From the NCBI RefSeq assembly GCF_900497595.1, contig NZ_UFQO01000001.1:124001-188000 (forward strand): 64,000 nucleotides of DNA. The letters run 5' to 3'. This stretch comes from Treponema pectinovorum. Its GTDB lineage: Bacteria; Spirochaetota; Spirochaetia; Treponematales; Treponemataceae. The position numbers were made by a program, and so were the translations under genes. The notes beneath the pieces are model-generated. The model had not been told where the DNA came from and searched no databases. It saw only the letters and a list, made by a program, of their open reading frames with translations. Below, one piece after another: positions 8,785 to 17,716 of this stretch. Numbering within the stretch: the stretch's first letter is position 1; every line of letters begins with the position of its first letter.

Positions 8785-9123
8785 TTAAAACAATTGGAGT
8801 TGTTGCGGTGTTTTTTCTTTTTTTTGGGGGATTTCACCGATAAATGTCAGAATTTCACCGAACTGTTTGTCTGTAAATTTCAAAATGCTTACAGTTCCTT
8901 CCCTCGGAAGCCATTTTTTTATTCGATTTTCGTGAACTTCGCACGATTCTCTGCTTCCGCAGAATCTTTTGTAAACGCTGAACTGCATCATCTCAAAACC
9001 ATCTTCCAACAAGTTCTTACGAAACTCGCTCGCTCGTTTGCGCTGAGGTTTTGTGTTTGTCGGTAAATCAAACATACAGAAAATCCACATTATCTTATAA
9101 GCGTTTATCCGGTCAAAACTCAT
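8785..9123 (-). CDS. cas2: CRISPR-associated endonuclease Cas2
   Basis: This ~112-residue protein has a ferredoxin-like Cas2 core: YKIMWIFCMFDLPTNT carries the conserved first-strand Asp, and FRKNLLEDGFEMMQFSVYKRF is the first helix and second strand. Cas2 dimers bridge two Cas1 dimers in the spacer-integration complex. I chose the ATG at 9123 (MSFDRINAYK); an in-frame TTG at 9132 is an alternative that would overlap cas1 by 8 bp. The gene sits immediately after the cas1 stop, is co-transcribed, and is the cas gene nearest the array. The C-terminus (EKTPQQLQLF) is polar and probably disordered. Confidence 0.93.
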   Translation of the reverse strand: MSFDRINAYKIMWIFCMFDLPTNTKPQRKRASEFRKNLLEDGFEMMQFSVYKRFCGSRESCEVHENRIKKWLPREGTVSILKFTDKQFGEILTFIGEIPQKKEKTPQQLQLF

Positions 9124-9124
9124 A

Positions 9125-10015
9125 TCATACAAAATCCGGCAATTTTAATTTTTCAGATTCGTTTGAAAGAGCGTTTGCCAGCGACGAACTTGTCATTGAA
9201 AGGGCTACCATCATCGGTCTTGTCAAGTTTCCCATTTTTACATCGCGCGTGAGGACTTTCAAAATCTTTGTTTTGAATTCCACTCCGAGCTCTTTTTCAT
9301 CCGGATTTGTCGAAATGTATTCTATTACTTCATCGTCGATAAAAGGTCTGTAAGGCTCCATCAAATCGTCGGCGAGGCAATATGCGTTATATTTATTGTG
9401 ATGATGGATTCCTAGCGTAGGCAGAAGACCTGAACCGACCAATGCGCGTGCGGTTGCGGCTCTCAAAATCGCATATCCGTAATTTAAATAATTGTTCGGA
9501 AAATCTCCAAAACGGTCGCGACACCATCTCTTTCCAAAAAGATTGTCCCAGTAAAATTTTGCTGCCTGACTTTCCATGTTCGTCGAGTCGCCGCTTTTTA
9601 CGCATTTTGAAAAATCAACAAGCCTCGCAAAGTTCAAATCGTATTTTTTAAGAACAAGTCCCTGATTTTTTATCTTGTATTCCACAATCTGCTTCCAGCA
9701 GTTTTTTTTGACAGGAAGTTTAGCGTTTATCTGGGCTGAAAAAAGTTGCGATTGGATTTCGTTGCAGTCAAGTGGCATCGTCATTGAAAAGGGTAGGTGC
9801 TTTTCATTGCAAAAGATAAGAGCACAGTTATTGTCCGTGAGTTCGTTTATTAAAGTAATTGTAAGCGAGACGAGTGCATTTTCCACAATCACAAAACCTA
9901 TGTCCTCGATTGGAACTAAGGTTTCTTCTTGAGTTTCTTTACTGAAAATGACAAGCTGCTTGTGCCTTGCGCTTAAACAAACAGCGTGCGAGAAAAACAG
10001 TGTTCGTTTAACCAT
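9125..10015 (-). CDS. cas1: CRISPR-associated integrase Cas1, type II
   Basis: This 296-residue protein shows the normal type II Cas1 layout: an N-terminal beta domain (LFFSHAVCLSARHKQLVIF) and an alpha-helical catalytic domain. The metal ligands are visible: Glu148 in NMESQAAKFYW, His205 in LGIHHHNKYN, and Asp217/Glu220 in LADDLMEPYRPFIDD. It integrates new spacers together with Cas2. It lies 77 bp after cas9 and abuts cas2, giving cas9-cas1-cas2 on one strand. No csn2 or cas4 follows, which defines subtype II-C. Confidence 0.96.
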   Translation of the reverse strand: MVKRTLFFSHAVCLSARHKQLVIFSKETQEETLVPIEDIGFVIVENALVSLTITLINELTDNNCALIFCNEKHLPFSMTMPLDCNEIQSQLFSAQINAKLPVKKNCWKQIVEYKIKNQGLVLKKYDLNFARLVDFSKCVKSGDSTNMESQAAKFYWDNLFGKRWCRDRFGDFPNNYLNYGYAILRAATARALVGSGLLPTLGIHHHNKYNAYCLADDLMEPYRPFIDDEVIEYISTNPDEKELGVEFKTKILKVLTRDVKMGNLTRPMMVALSMTSSSLANALSNESEKLKLPDFV

Positions 10016-10092
10016 ACTTTAACTATCGGACAAAAAAATCGATATGTTCAGTTTTATTTTTGCGTGAAACGCTTACACCTTTTACAAACTCC

Positions 10093-13000
10093 TTACTTTC
10101 GTATAATTTCTCCTATAGGCGAAACTGTAAAGTCCTGTCCTTCAATAAGCCCCTTAAAATTTGATTGTAAATAAAGAAGACATTCTATGCCTGCATTTAA
10201 ATCTTTTTCACCTTTCATATATTCCCAAGGTTCTGCACTTATGATGTGGACAAGTTTTATGTGAATATCATTTCCTGAAGTTGCAAGCCCTGCGATTCTG
10301 TACAGTCTCTTCCAGAATTTTTCTTTTGGCAAAGCAAATACATCTTCTTGAACGTCGTTTTGCAGAATCACAGTCTTTCCGATTTTTAGGACCTTGTACA
10401 ATTTCAGGTTAATGCCTTTTTTCTCTTTAAAATCAGGGTAGAGTTCAGTCTTGTTCTGTCTACTTTTTACAGCGTCAAGCAAATTGCAAATTTTGTAGTC
10501 TGAAACGTCCTTTCCTTTTTCGTCTTTCCCTCTGTAAATGGCAAGAAGATAGTTTTCGTCGTTTACAACATAATAATTTTGTTTGTAGTCTTTAGGATTT
10601 TTTGAAATCACATTGTGGTGTTTTTTCAAAGTGATCGGCGAGGTCGGCTGCGCCTTTATCCTCACCCGTTTTACAAAAACATCTCTTCCGTCACTTTTAA
10701 ACGGCAGCAGGATTCCGCTTGTTTGAATATCTTGCAGCGTTTGTATTCCGTCTGAAAGATTCTTTTTAAAAGTTTCTCTTATCCCCTTGTCGATGATTTT
10801 CTCCGCACTTTTTTCGTCCAGCGTTGAAACCGGAATTCTTTGCACATATATCGTCTCAGATTTTCCGCCCTTTTCGGGAACGGTTTTTATGCAACCATAG
10901 AAGGTGTCCTTATGCAAAGAACCTCGCGCGGTCGCCCCTTGAACAAATACAGGTTTTCCGTTTTTCAAGACAGGCTTTCCATCCCGATTTCGCATGATTT
11001 TCTTTGACTGCCTCAACGAGTTTTCTTCTGAAAAAATTTTGGGAATTATATATTGAACGGCACTAAGAACGTCTGTGCCAAACGTCTCCCACGGTTTTGG
11101 AAATTTCAGATGCTTTCCGTCAGAGCTGTTTTTGATTGCCTCCGACAGCAGATTGAATTTTCCACGATTTATGCAGGCGATTGTCAAAGCATCCACAGTG
11201 TGATGTATATGGTTTGAGCGGTCTTTTACCTCATCTCGTTCCATCAAACCCCACTGCCTTTTGAAGGTGTCTGTCATAGAACCTTTTACGGGCTGAACAT
11301 AGCCAAAGACTCCCTTCAAATACGAAAGAGAAAATTTTGTAATGATACGAGTGTCATTTAGTTGGCTGTGCTTAAAACCTGAAGTAACTTCTGTCGCTGA
11401 AAAACGCTTTAATTTTCCTTTGTAATAGTCAAGCTCGTACTCTGCCTTGTGTTTTTTCACGATTCGTGCATCTTTTGCAGCAGGGTCTTCGTATGAGCCT
11501 CCACGTTTTGTGTTGAGTTCAATTATTCTCAAGTAGTTGTCGATTTTGTCCTCATAAAATTTTTGGAATCGCTTGTTTATTTCTTCAAAATTCGGAAGTT
11601 CCGAAGGAAGTTTCTGTTTTTTTACGTTTCGGTTGAAGTCGCTTTCGCAAAGTGTAAGATTTTCAAGGGAATCGTCATAAGACAGGCTTCTTGGAATTGT
11701 GTGCTCAAAGTCAAATTTAGGAAGCGGTCCGAACAAATCTGTAAAACTTATGTGCTTTCCCGTGTAAGGGCAAGTTTCATTTTGTTCTTTCCAGAGTCTG
11801 AATTTTTTGACATCAGAATCTGTCGGAACGATTTTGAATCCCGCTTCGACGCAAAGTTCTTCTATTTTCTTTTTTGCGTCAGCATTATTTTTTTCGTTCG
11901 CCCTCACAAATTCTTCGATAGCCTTCCGCTGATTTTTGTCGTTTACCTCGTTCGCCAGCTCCACATTTATTCTCGTAGAACTGTCTATCTTTCCGGTTTT
12001 TATAAGATAGTTCATAAGTTTCCTGAGTTGGTGCAAAGCTCTCATCACTACAGGATTTTTTACGCTCGGTGAGCGAGGTGATGCAAGGTATATTTTCCCG
12101 TCTTCTGCCGGAACTGGCGTTTCAAAGTTGTAATCTGTGTCGCTCGGGTGATATAGTTTTCCATTTATAGTAAATCCTTTTTGATTGAGGTAGTCCAAAA
12201 TCAAGTCGTCAGTGCGCAAAAGCTGATATTTGTAGTCGTTCGGATTTTTTCCGACGGCAATTTTTAAATTGTCTTCAACTTTTTCGGAAACTTGCAAAAT
12301 TATGTCTTTACGTTTTTCTTCGTCATATTCGTTCCACTTTTTCTTTCCAAACAAGTCCTGTGCGGAATTTTCCACAATCGATTTGTCCCATTCTTCAAAC
12401 CTAAAATCATTGTCTTTATCTTTGAACGCAGACTCAAGACAGCGGTTTGCAAGAACGATTATATTGTTTTTATCTTTGAGCGTTCCGATTATATTTTTTA
12501 CAGAATCTTCAATTTCTTTTTCATTCTGCAAAAATGTATTTTGTCCAATCATTGTCGGAATGTTTGCAAGAAAAACTGCGGTAGAATAGATGTAGCCTTT
12601 CCTTAAAAAAGGAGTTATTTTACGGATTGCCTTGAGGCTTAAATTTGCGTAGCCTTGCTGAATTCTGATTGCACAGAATTTATTTGCCGTTTCATCGTTC
12701 AAAAAAAGTTTTTCTTTTGCAAATTCAAGCAATTTTTCTTCATCGTCAAAATCAAAAAGGACGTGCCAGATGTCGCACATGTCGTATTGCCCGATTTTTT
12801 TGTCTTTCCAGCTTTCATAGGAAGAGTCGTCGCCGAAAATATTTTTTAATCCGGCAGAAACAGGGCAGCCTGCAACGTTCGTGTCTTTTCTGTAGTTGAA
12901 TTTCCAAAACTCGTTCTTGCCTTTTAATTTTTTTTCGATGTCTGCAAACTGAAAAGAAGGCTTTGAAATTCTAAAAAATAGCGGTTTTATAATTTCTTTT

Positions 13001-13878
13001 TCTTCTTCCGTAAGAAAATCAAAATCGCAGTTTTCATCTTCCCCGGAATTTTTTGCAAGTTTTATAGAATTGATGAAGGAAAGCATTCTGAATTCTTCAA
13101 ACTCAAAATGAGAGATTGGGGCACGTGGCTTACTCTTTTCAAATGTACATTTTCCCACGCGAAATTTTTGTGATTTAAGTTTTCGTTGAAAGAAGATTGC
13201 CTTGTATAAATCGTCTTTCAATTCAGGCGAGATAGCCTGAACTTCGCATATTTTGTTGAATTCTTTTTCGTAATGCTCTTTTCTCGATGTGTATTTTCCG
13301 CGTACTTTTTCGCCGGACTGTTTTAATTCGTAAAAATACTGACCGAGCGTTCTGTCGCCCATAAGTGAAGAAAGTTCGTCTATGCTTTTTGAAACCGTCC
13401 CCTCCGACGCTTTTGTTGTTTCTTTTCTGTTGCTTAAAAATCCGCGCCGTTGTGCAATGTGATACAGTGCGCGCCCGATTTCATTCGGCTCGGCTTTTTG
13501 CTCAACGCATTTTTTCCTGAGGAAATATGGCTCCCAGTTTTTTACTTCGTCGGTCCGGTACCAGTTTAAAAAATCTCTTGAAGTCGGATATATTTTTTGT
13601 TTCCGCCATTTTTCGAGTTCTTCCATAGAAAGAGGACACATTTTGTTTTTGATGAGGACTTTTAGCGTCTCGTATTTCCTAAGTTTTCTTCTGAATTTTA
13701 ATCTCCGGGCAAGGCGGAAACTTGTCCTCTCCGCCGCTTTGGAGCTTTCGTTTCCTTTTTCTTTTTTTACGCCTTCAGGGAAAATGTACACGCCGCAGTC
13801 TTCTATTTTGCTTGCTGTTTCGTCAACAATTCCCCAGCCTATGGAATTTGTTCCTATGTCGAGTCCAAGTGTTTTCAT
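10093..13878 (-). CDS. cas9: CRISPR-associated endonuclease Cas9, type II-C
   Basis: The start at 13878 (MKTLGLDIGTNSIGWG) is preferred over an in-frame upstream codon at 13914, because AAGGA lies upstream of it and the RuvC-I strand begins there; this gives 1,261 residues. Catalytic residues by that numbering are Asp7 (RuvC-I), Glu640 in RINVELANEV (RuvC-II), His726 in FDFEHTIPRS (HNH), and His893 with Asp896 in HHTVDALT (RuvC-III). An Arg-rich bridge helix (RRLKFRRKLRKYETLK) follows RuvC-I. All nuclease motifs are intact, so it should cut both strands of crRNA-matched DNA. At 1,261 residues it is longer than the ~1,000-1,100 of well-known II-C enzymes, and the PAM cannot be predicted. Confidence 0.97.
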   Translation of the reverse strand: MKTLGLDIGTNSIGWGIVDETASKIEDCGVYIFPEGVKKEKGNESSKAAERTSFRLARRLKFRRKLRKYETLKVLIKNKMCPLSMEELEKWRKQKIYPTSRDFLNWYRTDEVKNWEPYFLRKKCVEQKAEPNEIGRALYHIAQRRGFLSNRKETTKASEGTVSKSIDELSSLMGDRTLGQYFYELKQSGEKVRGKYTSRKEHYEKEFNKICEVQAISPELKDDLYKAIFFQRKLKSQKFRVGKCTFEKSKPRAPISHFEFEEFRMLSFINSIKLAKNSGEDENCDFDFLTEEEKEIIKPLFFRISKPSFQFADIEKKLKGKNEFWKFNYRKDTNVAGCPVSAGLKNIFGDDSSYESWKDKKIGQYDMCDIWHVLFDFDDEEKLLEFAKEKLFLNDETANKFCAIRIQQGYANLSLKAIRKITPFLRKGYIYSTAVFLANIPTMIGQNTFLQNEKEIEDSVKNIIGTLKDKNNIIVLANRCLESAFKDKDNDFRFEEWDKSIVENSAQDLFGKKKWNEYDEEKRKDIILQVSEKVEDNLKIAVGKNPNDYKYQLLRTDDLILDYLNQKGFTINGKLYHPSDTDYNFETPVPAEDGKIYLASPRSPSVKNPVVMRALHQLRKLMNYLIKTGKIDSSTRINVELANEVNDKNQRKAIEEFVRANEKNNADAKKKIEELCVEAGFKIVPTDSDVKKFRLWKEQNETCPYTGKHISFTDLFGPLPKFDFEHTIPRSLSYDDSLENLTLCESDFNRNVKKQKLPSELPNFEEINKRFQKFYEDKIDNYLRIIELNTKRGGSYEDPAAKDARIVKKHKAEYELDYYKGKLKRFSATEVTSGFKHSQLNDTRIITKFSLSYLKGVFGYVQPVKGSMTDTFKRQWGLMERDEVKDRSNHIHHTVDALTIACINRGKFNLLSEAIKNSSDGKHLKFPKPWETFGTDVLSAVQYIIPKIFSEENSLRQSKKIMRNRDGKPVLKNGKPVFVQGATARGSLHKDTFYGCIKTVPEKGGKSETIYVQRIPVSTLDEKSAEKIIDKGIRETFKKNLSDGIQTLQDIQTSGILLPFKSDGRDVFVKRVRIKAQPTSPITLKKHHNVISKNPKDYKQNYYVVNDENYLLAIYRGKDEKGKDVSDYKICNLLDAVKSRQNKTELYPDFKEKKGINLKLYKVLKIGKTVILQNDVQEDVFALPKEKFWKRLYRIAGLATSGNDIHIKLVHIISAEPWEYMKGEKDLNAGIECLLYLQSNFKGLIEGQDFTVSPIGEIIRK

Positions 13879-13908
13879 AATTTTTAAAATCCTTAATAAA
13901 AAATGTGC

Positions 13909-13937
13909 TTGCAAAAAATTGCAGGCAATGTTATCTT
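13909..13937 (+). promoter_or_regulatory. Promoter of tracrRNA
   Basis: A -35 box TTGCAA (13909-13914) and a -10 box TATCTT (13932-13937) are separated by 17 bp. This places the start site at about 13943, the first bases of the anti-repeat. The same 60-bp gap must also hold the divergent cas9 promoter, so both transcripts start within a shared intergenic region. Confidence 0.6.
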
Positions 13938-13939
13938 GA

Positions 13940-14016
13940 TTACAGAAATCAAATCACAATAAGGCTAAATGCCGAAGTCATTTGACTACAGTCCCGCATC
14001 TTGTGGGACTTTTTTT
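13940..14016 (+). ncRNA. tracrRNA
   Basis: The anti-repeat at 13941-13960 (ACAGAAATCAAATCACAAT core) pairs with repeat positions 1-17 without interruption, counting two G-U pairs. It is followed by AAGGCTAAATGCCG, a nexus hairpin (GGC 13963-13965 with GCC 13971-13973), a short AGTC/GACT hairpin at 13976-13987, and a 9-bp terminator stem (13990-14010) with six T residues. This order (anti-repeat, nexus, terminator) is that of tracrRNAs of type II systems. Its place upstream of and divergent from cas9 is common in II-C loci. Cas9 loading and RNase III processing are inferred from the family. Confidence 0.9.
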
Positions 14017-14547
14017 ATCAGGCTGAAAGTCGAACTTTTTAATTCGGGTGGCTTTTTGCTGCATTTCACTTCGTTTCATTTCGCAAAAATCGGGCTTTCC
14101 AGGATTCCGCTCTCGCTCCATTCCTTCGCTACGCTTCGGAACGTCTTCGTCGTCCTTCCAATCCCTGCCACATTCTAAAACCTATAATTTAACTTACTAT
14201 ATCACAGAAATTTGTTCCTAGACATTTAATTTAAAACTTTTTTTTACGAAGGGATAAATTGTAAATAATACCCCCCCCTATTTACCATTTGCAAAATTCG
14301 AAAGGTAGTATTAATATGAAGACATTGAAAAAATGTTGACAAGAGTTTTGAGAAGAAACACAATCTTGAACAGAACATCCTTTCTTTAAAAAATTTTATA
14401 TAGCAAAAAAAGACCGTCGTGTCCGAGTGCGAAAAAAAAGCGTCCATGGCATGGCAGTCTTTTTTTTGTTTTAAAGTTTTTCCAAGCCAACAAGTTGTGC
14501 GTAAACTTGCGGTTTAACATAAAACTAACTTACGCAGGAGGAAAAAC
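14017..14547. other. Gene-free accessory stretch
   Basis: I see no coding gene here. The first ~150 bp are a GC-richer block with CTTCG-type short inversions, looking like a dispersed intergenic element. A run of eight C lies at 14271-14278. A TTGACA at 14336-14341 lacks a convincing -10 partner. AAAAAAAGAC (14405-14414) and GTCTTTTTTT (14457-14466) could pair as a long-loop terminator. The end of the stretch supplies the strong GGAGG ribosome site of the next frame. Confidence 0.4.
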
Positions 14548-14826
14548 ATGAAAGCGTTAAGAAAAACAGGAATACTTGCGTTGGCGCTTGCCATCGCGGT
14601 GATAGGAATTACAGGATGCCTGAATCCCGGCACGCCGGGGCAACCGCCTGTTTCCGAATCTTTTACCGTAGAGGTGACGGCAGGAGAACGCGGAACAATG
14701 AGTGCAAATCCTGCAAGCGGCAAAGTTACACAAGGCACAGTGATTATGTTTACCGCATTGCCGGTAGGGACTTACACTGTTTACCACCTTCAGCAAAGGA
14801 CGACAGGCGGCAAAGGTATTGTATAA
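14548..14826 (+). pseudogene. Truncated InlB-repeat lipoprotein gene
   Basis: A strong GGAGG precedes the ATG. The product begins with a lipoprotein signal (lipobox VIGITGC) and a Pro-rich linker, then the start of an InlB-like repeat (FTVEVTAGERGTMSANPASG). It is of the same type as the repeats in the SUMF1 lipoprotein at 2311. After about residue 72 (VIMFTALPVG) the expected repeat sequence is lost and the frame ends with unrelated residues after only 92 codons. It is probably a 5' fragment of a once longer surface lipoprotein, cut by recombination in this decayed zone. It could still be secreted as a short peptide. Confidence 0.55.
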
Positions 14827-15069
14827 CTATTTATTGATAGGAGGTTTATCCGTGTTTTTCTTGTGTATGCGAAATGTGTTTTCTCCGAACCGGAACAAAG
14901 CGGTGTTTACCTCTAATGTAAATTCAAACTTACAATACAATACTAATCTCATCTCTTTTTTATTCTATGCAATTATATTTTCTCTTAATAAAAACGGCGG
15001 GCGGTTTGTTTTCTCGTGGCGTATTTACGGCAAAACAAGACCGTCCGTTTCTAGTAAAGAAGCTTTCTT

Positions 15070-15613
15070 ATGAAAAAAGCATTAATGAAAACAAGTGTAA
15101 AAATACTTGTACTTGGATTAGCATTGACGGCAATGCTATTTGGATGTAAACAACCTTTAGGTTCTTCTAGTTCTGCAGGTTCGGGAGGGGGGAACGGTTC
15201 AGATGAATCGGGAGGATACAGCATCACCTATCACTTAAACGGCGGAACAAACAATGGTGCTAATCCCTCTTCTTATACGAAAAACGATGAATTTCCGTTA
15301 AGAGCCCCATCTAAGGAAGGACAGGTCTTTGACGGCTGGTTCGGCAATTCTGAATTTAGCGGCGAAGCGGTAACAAAAATCGCAAAAGGTACAACCGACA
15401 GTGCATTCACTTTTGCACAGTTTAAGCCTGATACGTTTGTGTCGTACTTGCATTTTTGCGATGACAACGGCAGTACAAAAACAATTGCGCTTGAAAAGCC
15501 TGCATCGAAAAGTGCAAGCCGATTTCGGGTAAAAAATAGATCCGAAAAGCGATTATGCAAAATTGATACTCGGTGAAAACAATGATGGAATATGCGCACT
15601 GGCGAAGTATTGA
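15070..15613 (+). pseudogene. InlB-repeat lipoprotein 5' end fused to phage-like 3' sequence, frameshifted
   Basis: The frame encodes a lipoprotein signal (lipobox TAMLFGC), a Ser/Gly linker and one classical InlB-B/Listeria-Bacteroides repeat (YSITYHLNGGTN ... FDGWFGNSEFSG). From about residue 120 it changes character (VSYLHFCDDNGSTKTIALEK). The open frame ends at 15576, but another phase reads IDPKSDYAKLILGENNDGIC and stops at 15613, immediately upstream of the tail-fibre genes. I read this as a lipoprotein head joined to the 3' end of a phage structural gene, with one frameshift. Function is unlikely. Confidence 0.5.
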
Positions 15614-15643
15614 AAGTTTAACAATTTTTTTAGGAGTAAAAAC

Positions 15644-16645
15644 ATGGCAGGTATAACAATCGGTAAAATATATACAACGGCGCCGGCAAACAATACATCA
15701 GGTGAAGATATAATCATCATCGAACAAGGGACAAAAACGAAGGCTGCAAAATTCAAAGACGTGATTGTAGGTAAAGCAAAAAAATCTGCCGATGCGAAAT
15801 ATGCCGCTCATTTGGGCGCGGACGGCGCATCGTTATCCGCCGGCACAAAAACTAAGCCGGTATATATCGACGGCAACGGGATTCCGAAACCGTGTGAAAA
15901 TATTGACGCTGCAAACGCAGCCCTTGCTATGTATGCACAACGAATCGGCACACCACAAGCACATCCGGCAATCGGTTCCGCAAACACGCCAATTTTTATT
16001 AACGCTGATGGTATGACGACCACCTGCTCAGAGATACACACAACACTCGCCAATGCGGGCAGTGCCGGTATACCGGTATACACGCAGGGCAGTATTCTCC
16101 GAGAGTGTGCAAATTTTGGTATTTGTACGACTGCGACAAATACGATGGATAAAACGGTTACAATCAATGGTTTTGTAAAAAAAAGCCGGCGCACATATTT
16201 ATATCAAATTTAATAACGATGGCGGAGGGTGTTCGCGGGACTTATAATCTAACGCTCAATGTATACGATGGAAACGCCAGTACCGGTGCCGCGCCGGTGT
16301 ATGTCGGTAAATTCCAAGGTGGTATAGGCGCGATAAGTGCAGGGTGCACGTACGAGATCCTCTTTGATGGCGAGCATTATGTTATTTTAAATTCTGATAT
16401 CGTCGTGCAGGAAACGAGCGAGAGAGCGAGCTATATCAAATATGGGAACGGTTTAATTGTACAGTGGGGTTCTTTTGCCCCACAGAATGCTCGCCCGTTT
16501 ATACCGTTTCCTCTTGCTTTTGCTAATACCAGGTCTTATGGTTTTTCAGCTACTGCGACACATTGGGACGCCAGGCACTCATGATGCCAGAGCTTTGACT
16601 GTACTAACAAAAAAATCAATATAATGGGTTGCAATCGGCTTTTAA
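15644..16645 (+). pseudogene. Phage tail-fibre-like protein: constant part plus tip 1, multiple frameshifts
   Basis: The first frame (15644-16213) begins MAGITIGKIYTTAPA and contains Gly/Ala/Pro-rich repeats like tail-fibre shafts (KTKPVYIDGNGIPKPCENID, NTPIFINADGMTTTCSEIHT). Around an A8 run the phase changes; the sequence continues as GTYNLTLNVYDGNASTGAAP and then ASYIKYGNGLIVQWG. NGLIVQW followed by FPLAFANTRSYGF is the pattern of tail-fibre tip domains. After one more shift near 16570 the DNA reads GTHDARALTVLTKKSI, a stop codon, then WVAIGF and a stop at 16645, a classic fibre end. A ribosome site AGGAG lies before 15644. At least three lesions make it non-functional. Confidence 0.7.
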
Positions 16646-16726
16646 TTGATACTAAAACCCCGTAGCTACCCACATTCCTTCTTCGTCTCGTGATATCACA
16701 TTGCACCCGCTGTTAGAGAGACTGTT

Positions 16727-17716
16727 AGCCCAAATTTCGACTTATTTTTGAATAGATTTACAAAAAAGGTGTAACCCATTAAAATTTTGTTACCACACCA
16801 AAAAAAATGATTATGCCATGACTGAAATCAGCCTAATTGGAGTTTACAGAATTGTTGATTCTTTTTTCAAGTACTTTGAGGGTAATTTTAGTAGAACATT
16901 TTGCAAGAAATTATTATGGAAAACGTGGATTCAAGAGATATCTTTCAATGAAAGATATAATGGCATTGAATATCCACAGATTTTTCATGCAGTTCTCAAA
17001 CTTAAAGGCATTTCACCGATTCGCAAACGAATATTTGAAGGAACGATATCCCAATTTTCCGAACTATGAGAACTTTTTGAAAGCGACAAACAAATCCTTT
17101 CCCATGATGATGCTGTTCGTGAATTCTGTTCTTGCAAAAAACAGGGAAAAATGTGCAGGCGAAACAAATTTCATCGGTTCGACACCTGTCGAAGTCTGCA
17201 AAAATAATAAAATCTCACGACATAAAGTCGCAAAGGACTGTGCGTCTCGTGGAAAGTCAACAAAGGGATGGTTTTTCGGCTTTAAGCTGCACGGAGTCTG
17301 CACCGCAGACATGATTGTCGAGTCTCTTACTTTTACAACAGATTCCGTTCATGACAGTAAAATGGCTCAAAAACTTACGAAAGACATAATCGGAAAGGCT
17401 TTTGCGGATGCAGGGTATCAGCTCAAGCCGGAAGTTCTTTCAGAAATGGCCGAAGATGTGTTTTTATGCATAATGCACCCGGAAAGAATATGAACAGACT
17501 TATTTCAAAAGAGCAATTGGACTGCCTCGAGCAGAGGAACATTATAGAAACTGTCTGGAGTGTAATGAAAGGTCGTTTCGAGCTTGTCTATACTAAAGCA
17601 AGAACTCTAAAGGGCATGTTCAGGCATTTCTTTTACAGCATTGCAGCTTTTTTGATTTCTCAATCAGCTTGTAGACAAAAACTCTTCATTCCTGATTAAA
17701 ACTCGAATTTTGGGGT
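16727..17716 (+). mobile_element. IS982-family insertion sequence, about 990 bp
   Basis: Terminal inverted repeats match imperfectly: the left end (AGCCCAAATTTCGACTT, 16727-16743) and the complement of the right end (ACCCCAAAATTCGAGTT, 17700-17716) agree at 14 of 17 bases. The flanks carry a 3-bp direct repeat, GTT. The size and the single transposase fit IS982-family elements. The boundary is supported independently, because excising the element restores one continuous tail-fibre reading frame. Confidence 0.75.
16818..17699 (+). pseudogene. IS982-family transposase, two frameshifts
   Basis: Three overlapping phases together give one transposase. The N-terminus is TEISLIGVYRIVDSFFKYFE in phase one. 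The core is in phase two, with STPVEVCKNNKISRHKVAKD, ASRGKSTKGWFFGFKLHGVC and SVHDSKMAQKLTKD, then FADAGYQLK. The C-terminus is in phase three (from 17466), with NIIETVWSVMKGRFELVYTK and GMFRHFFYSIAAFL. These are recognisable IS982 DDE-transposase blocks, including Asp in the ADAGY region and Glu in IIETVWS. Frame changes near 16885 and 17480 make it inactive, so the element is stuck unless helped in trans. Confidence 0.8.

Noticed and set aside
11563-13939. Several plus-strand open frames opposite cas9
   Set aside because: All are shadows of the large cas9 frame with unnatural composition.
14271-14278. C8 tract as a phase-variation switch
   Set aside because: It is not within or suitably close to an intact gene or promoter.
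14819-15073. Frame with AGGAGG and a GTG at 14852
   Set aside because: The ribosome site is good, but the encoded sequence is low in protein-like character and lies in a decayed zone; I could not support a gene.
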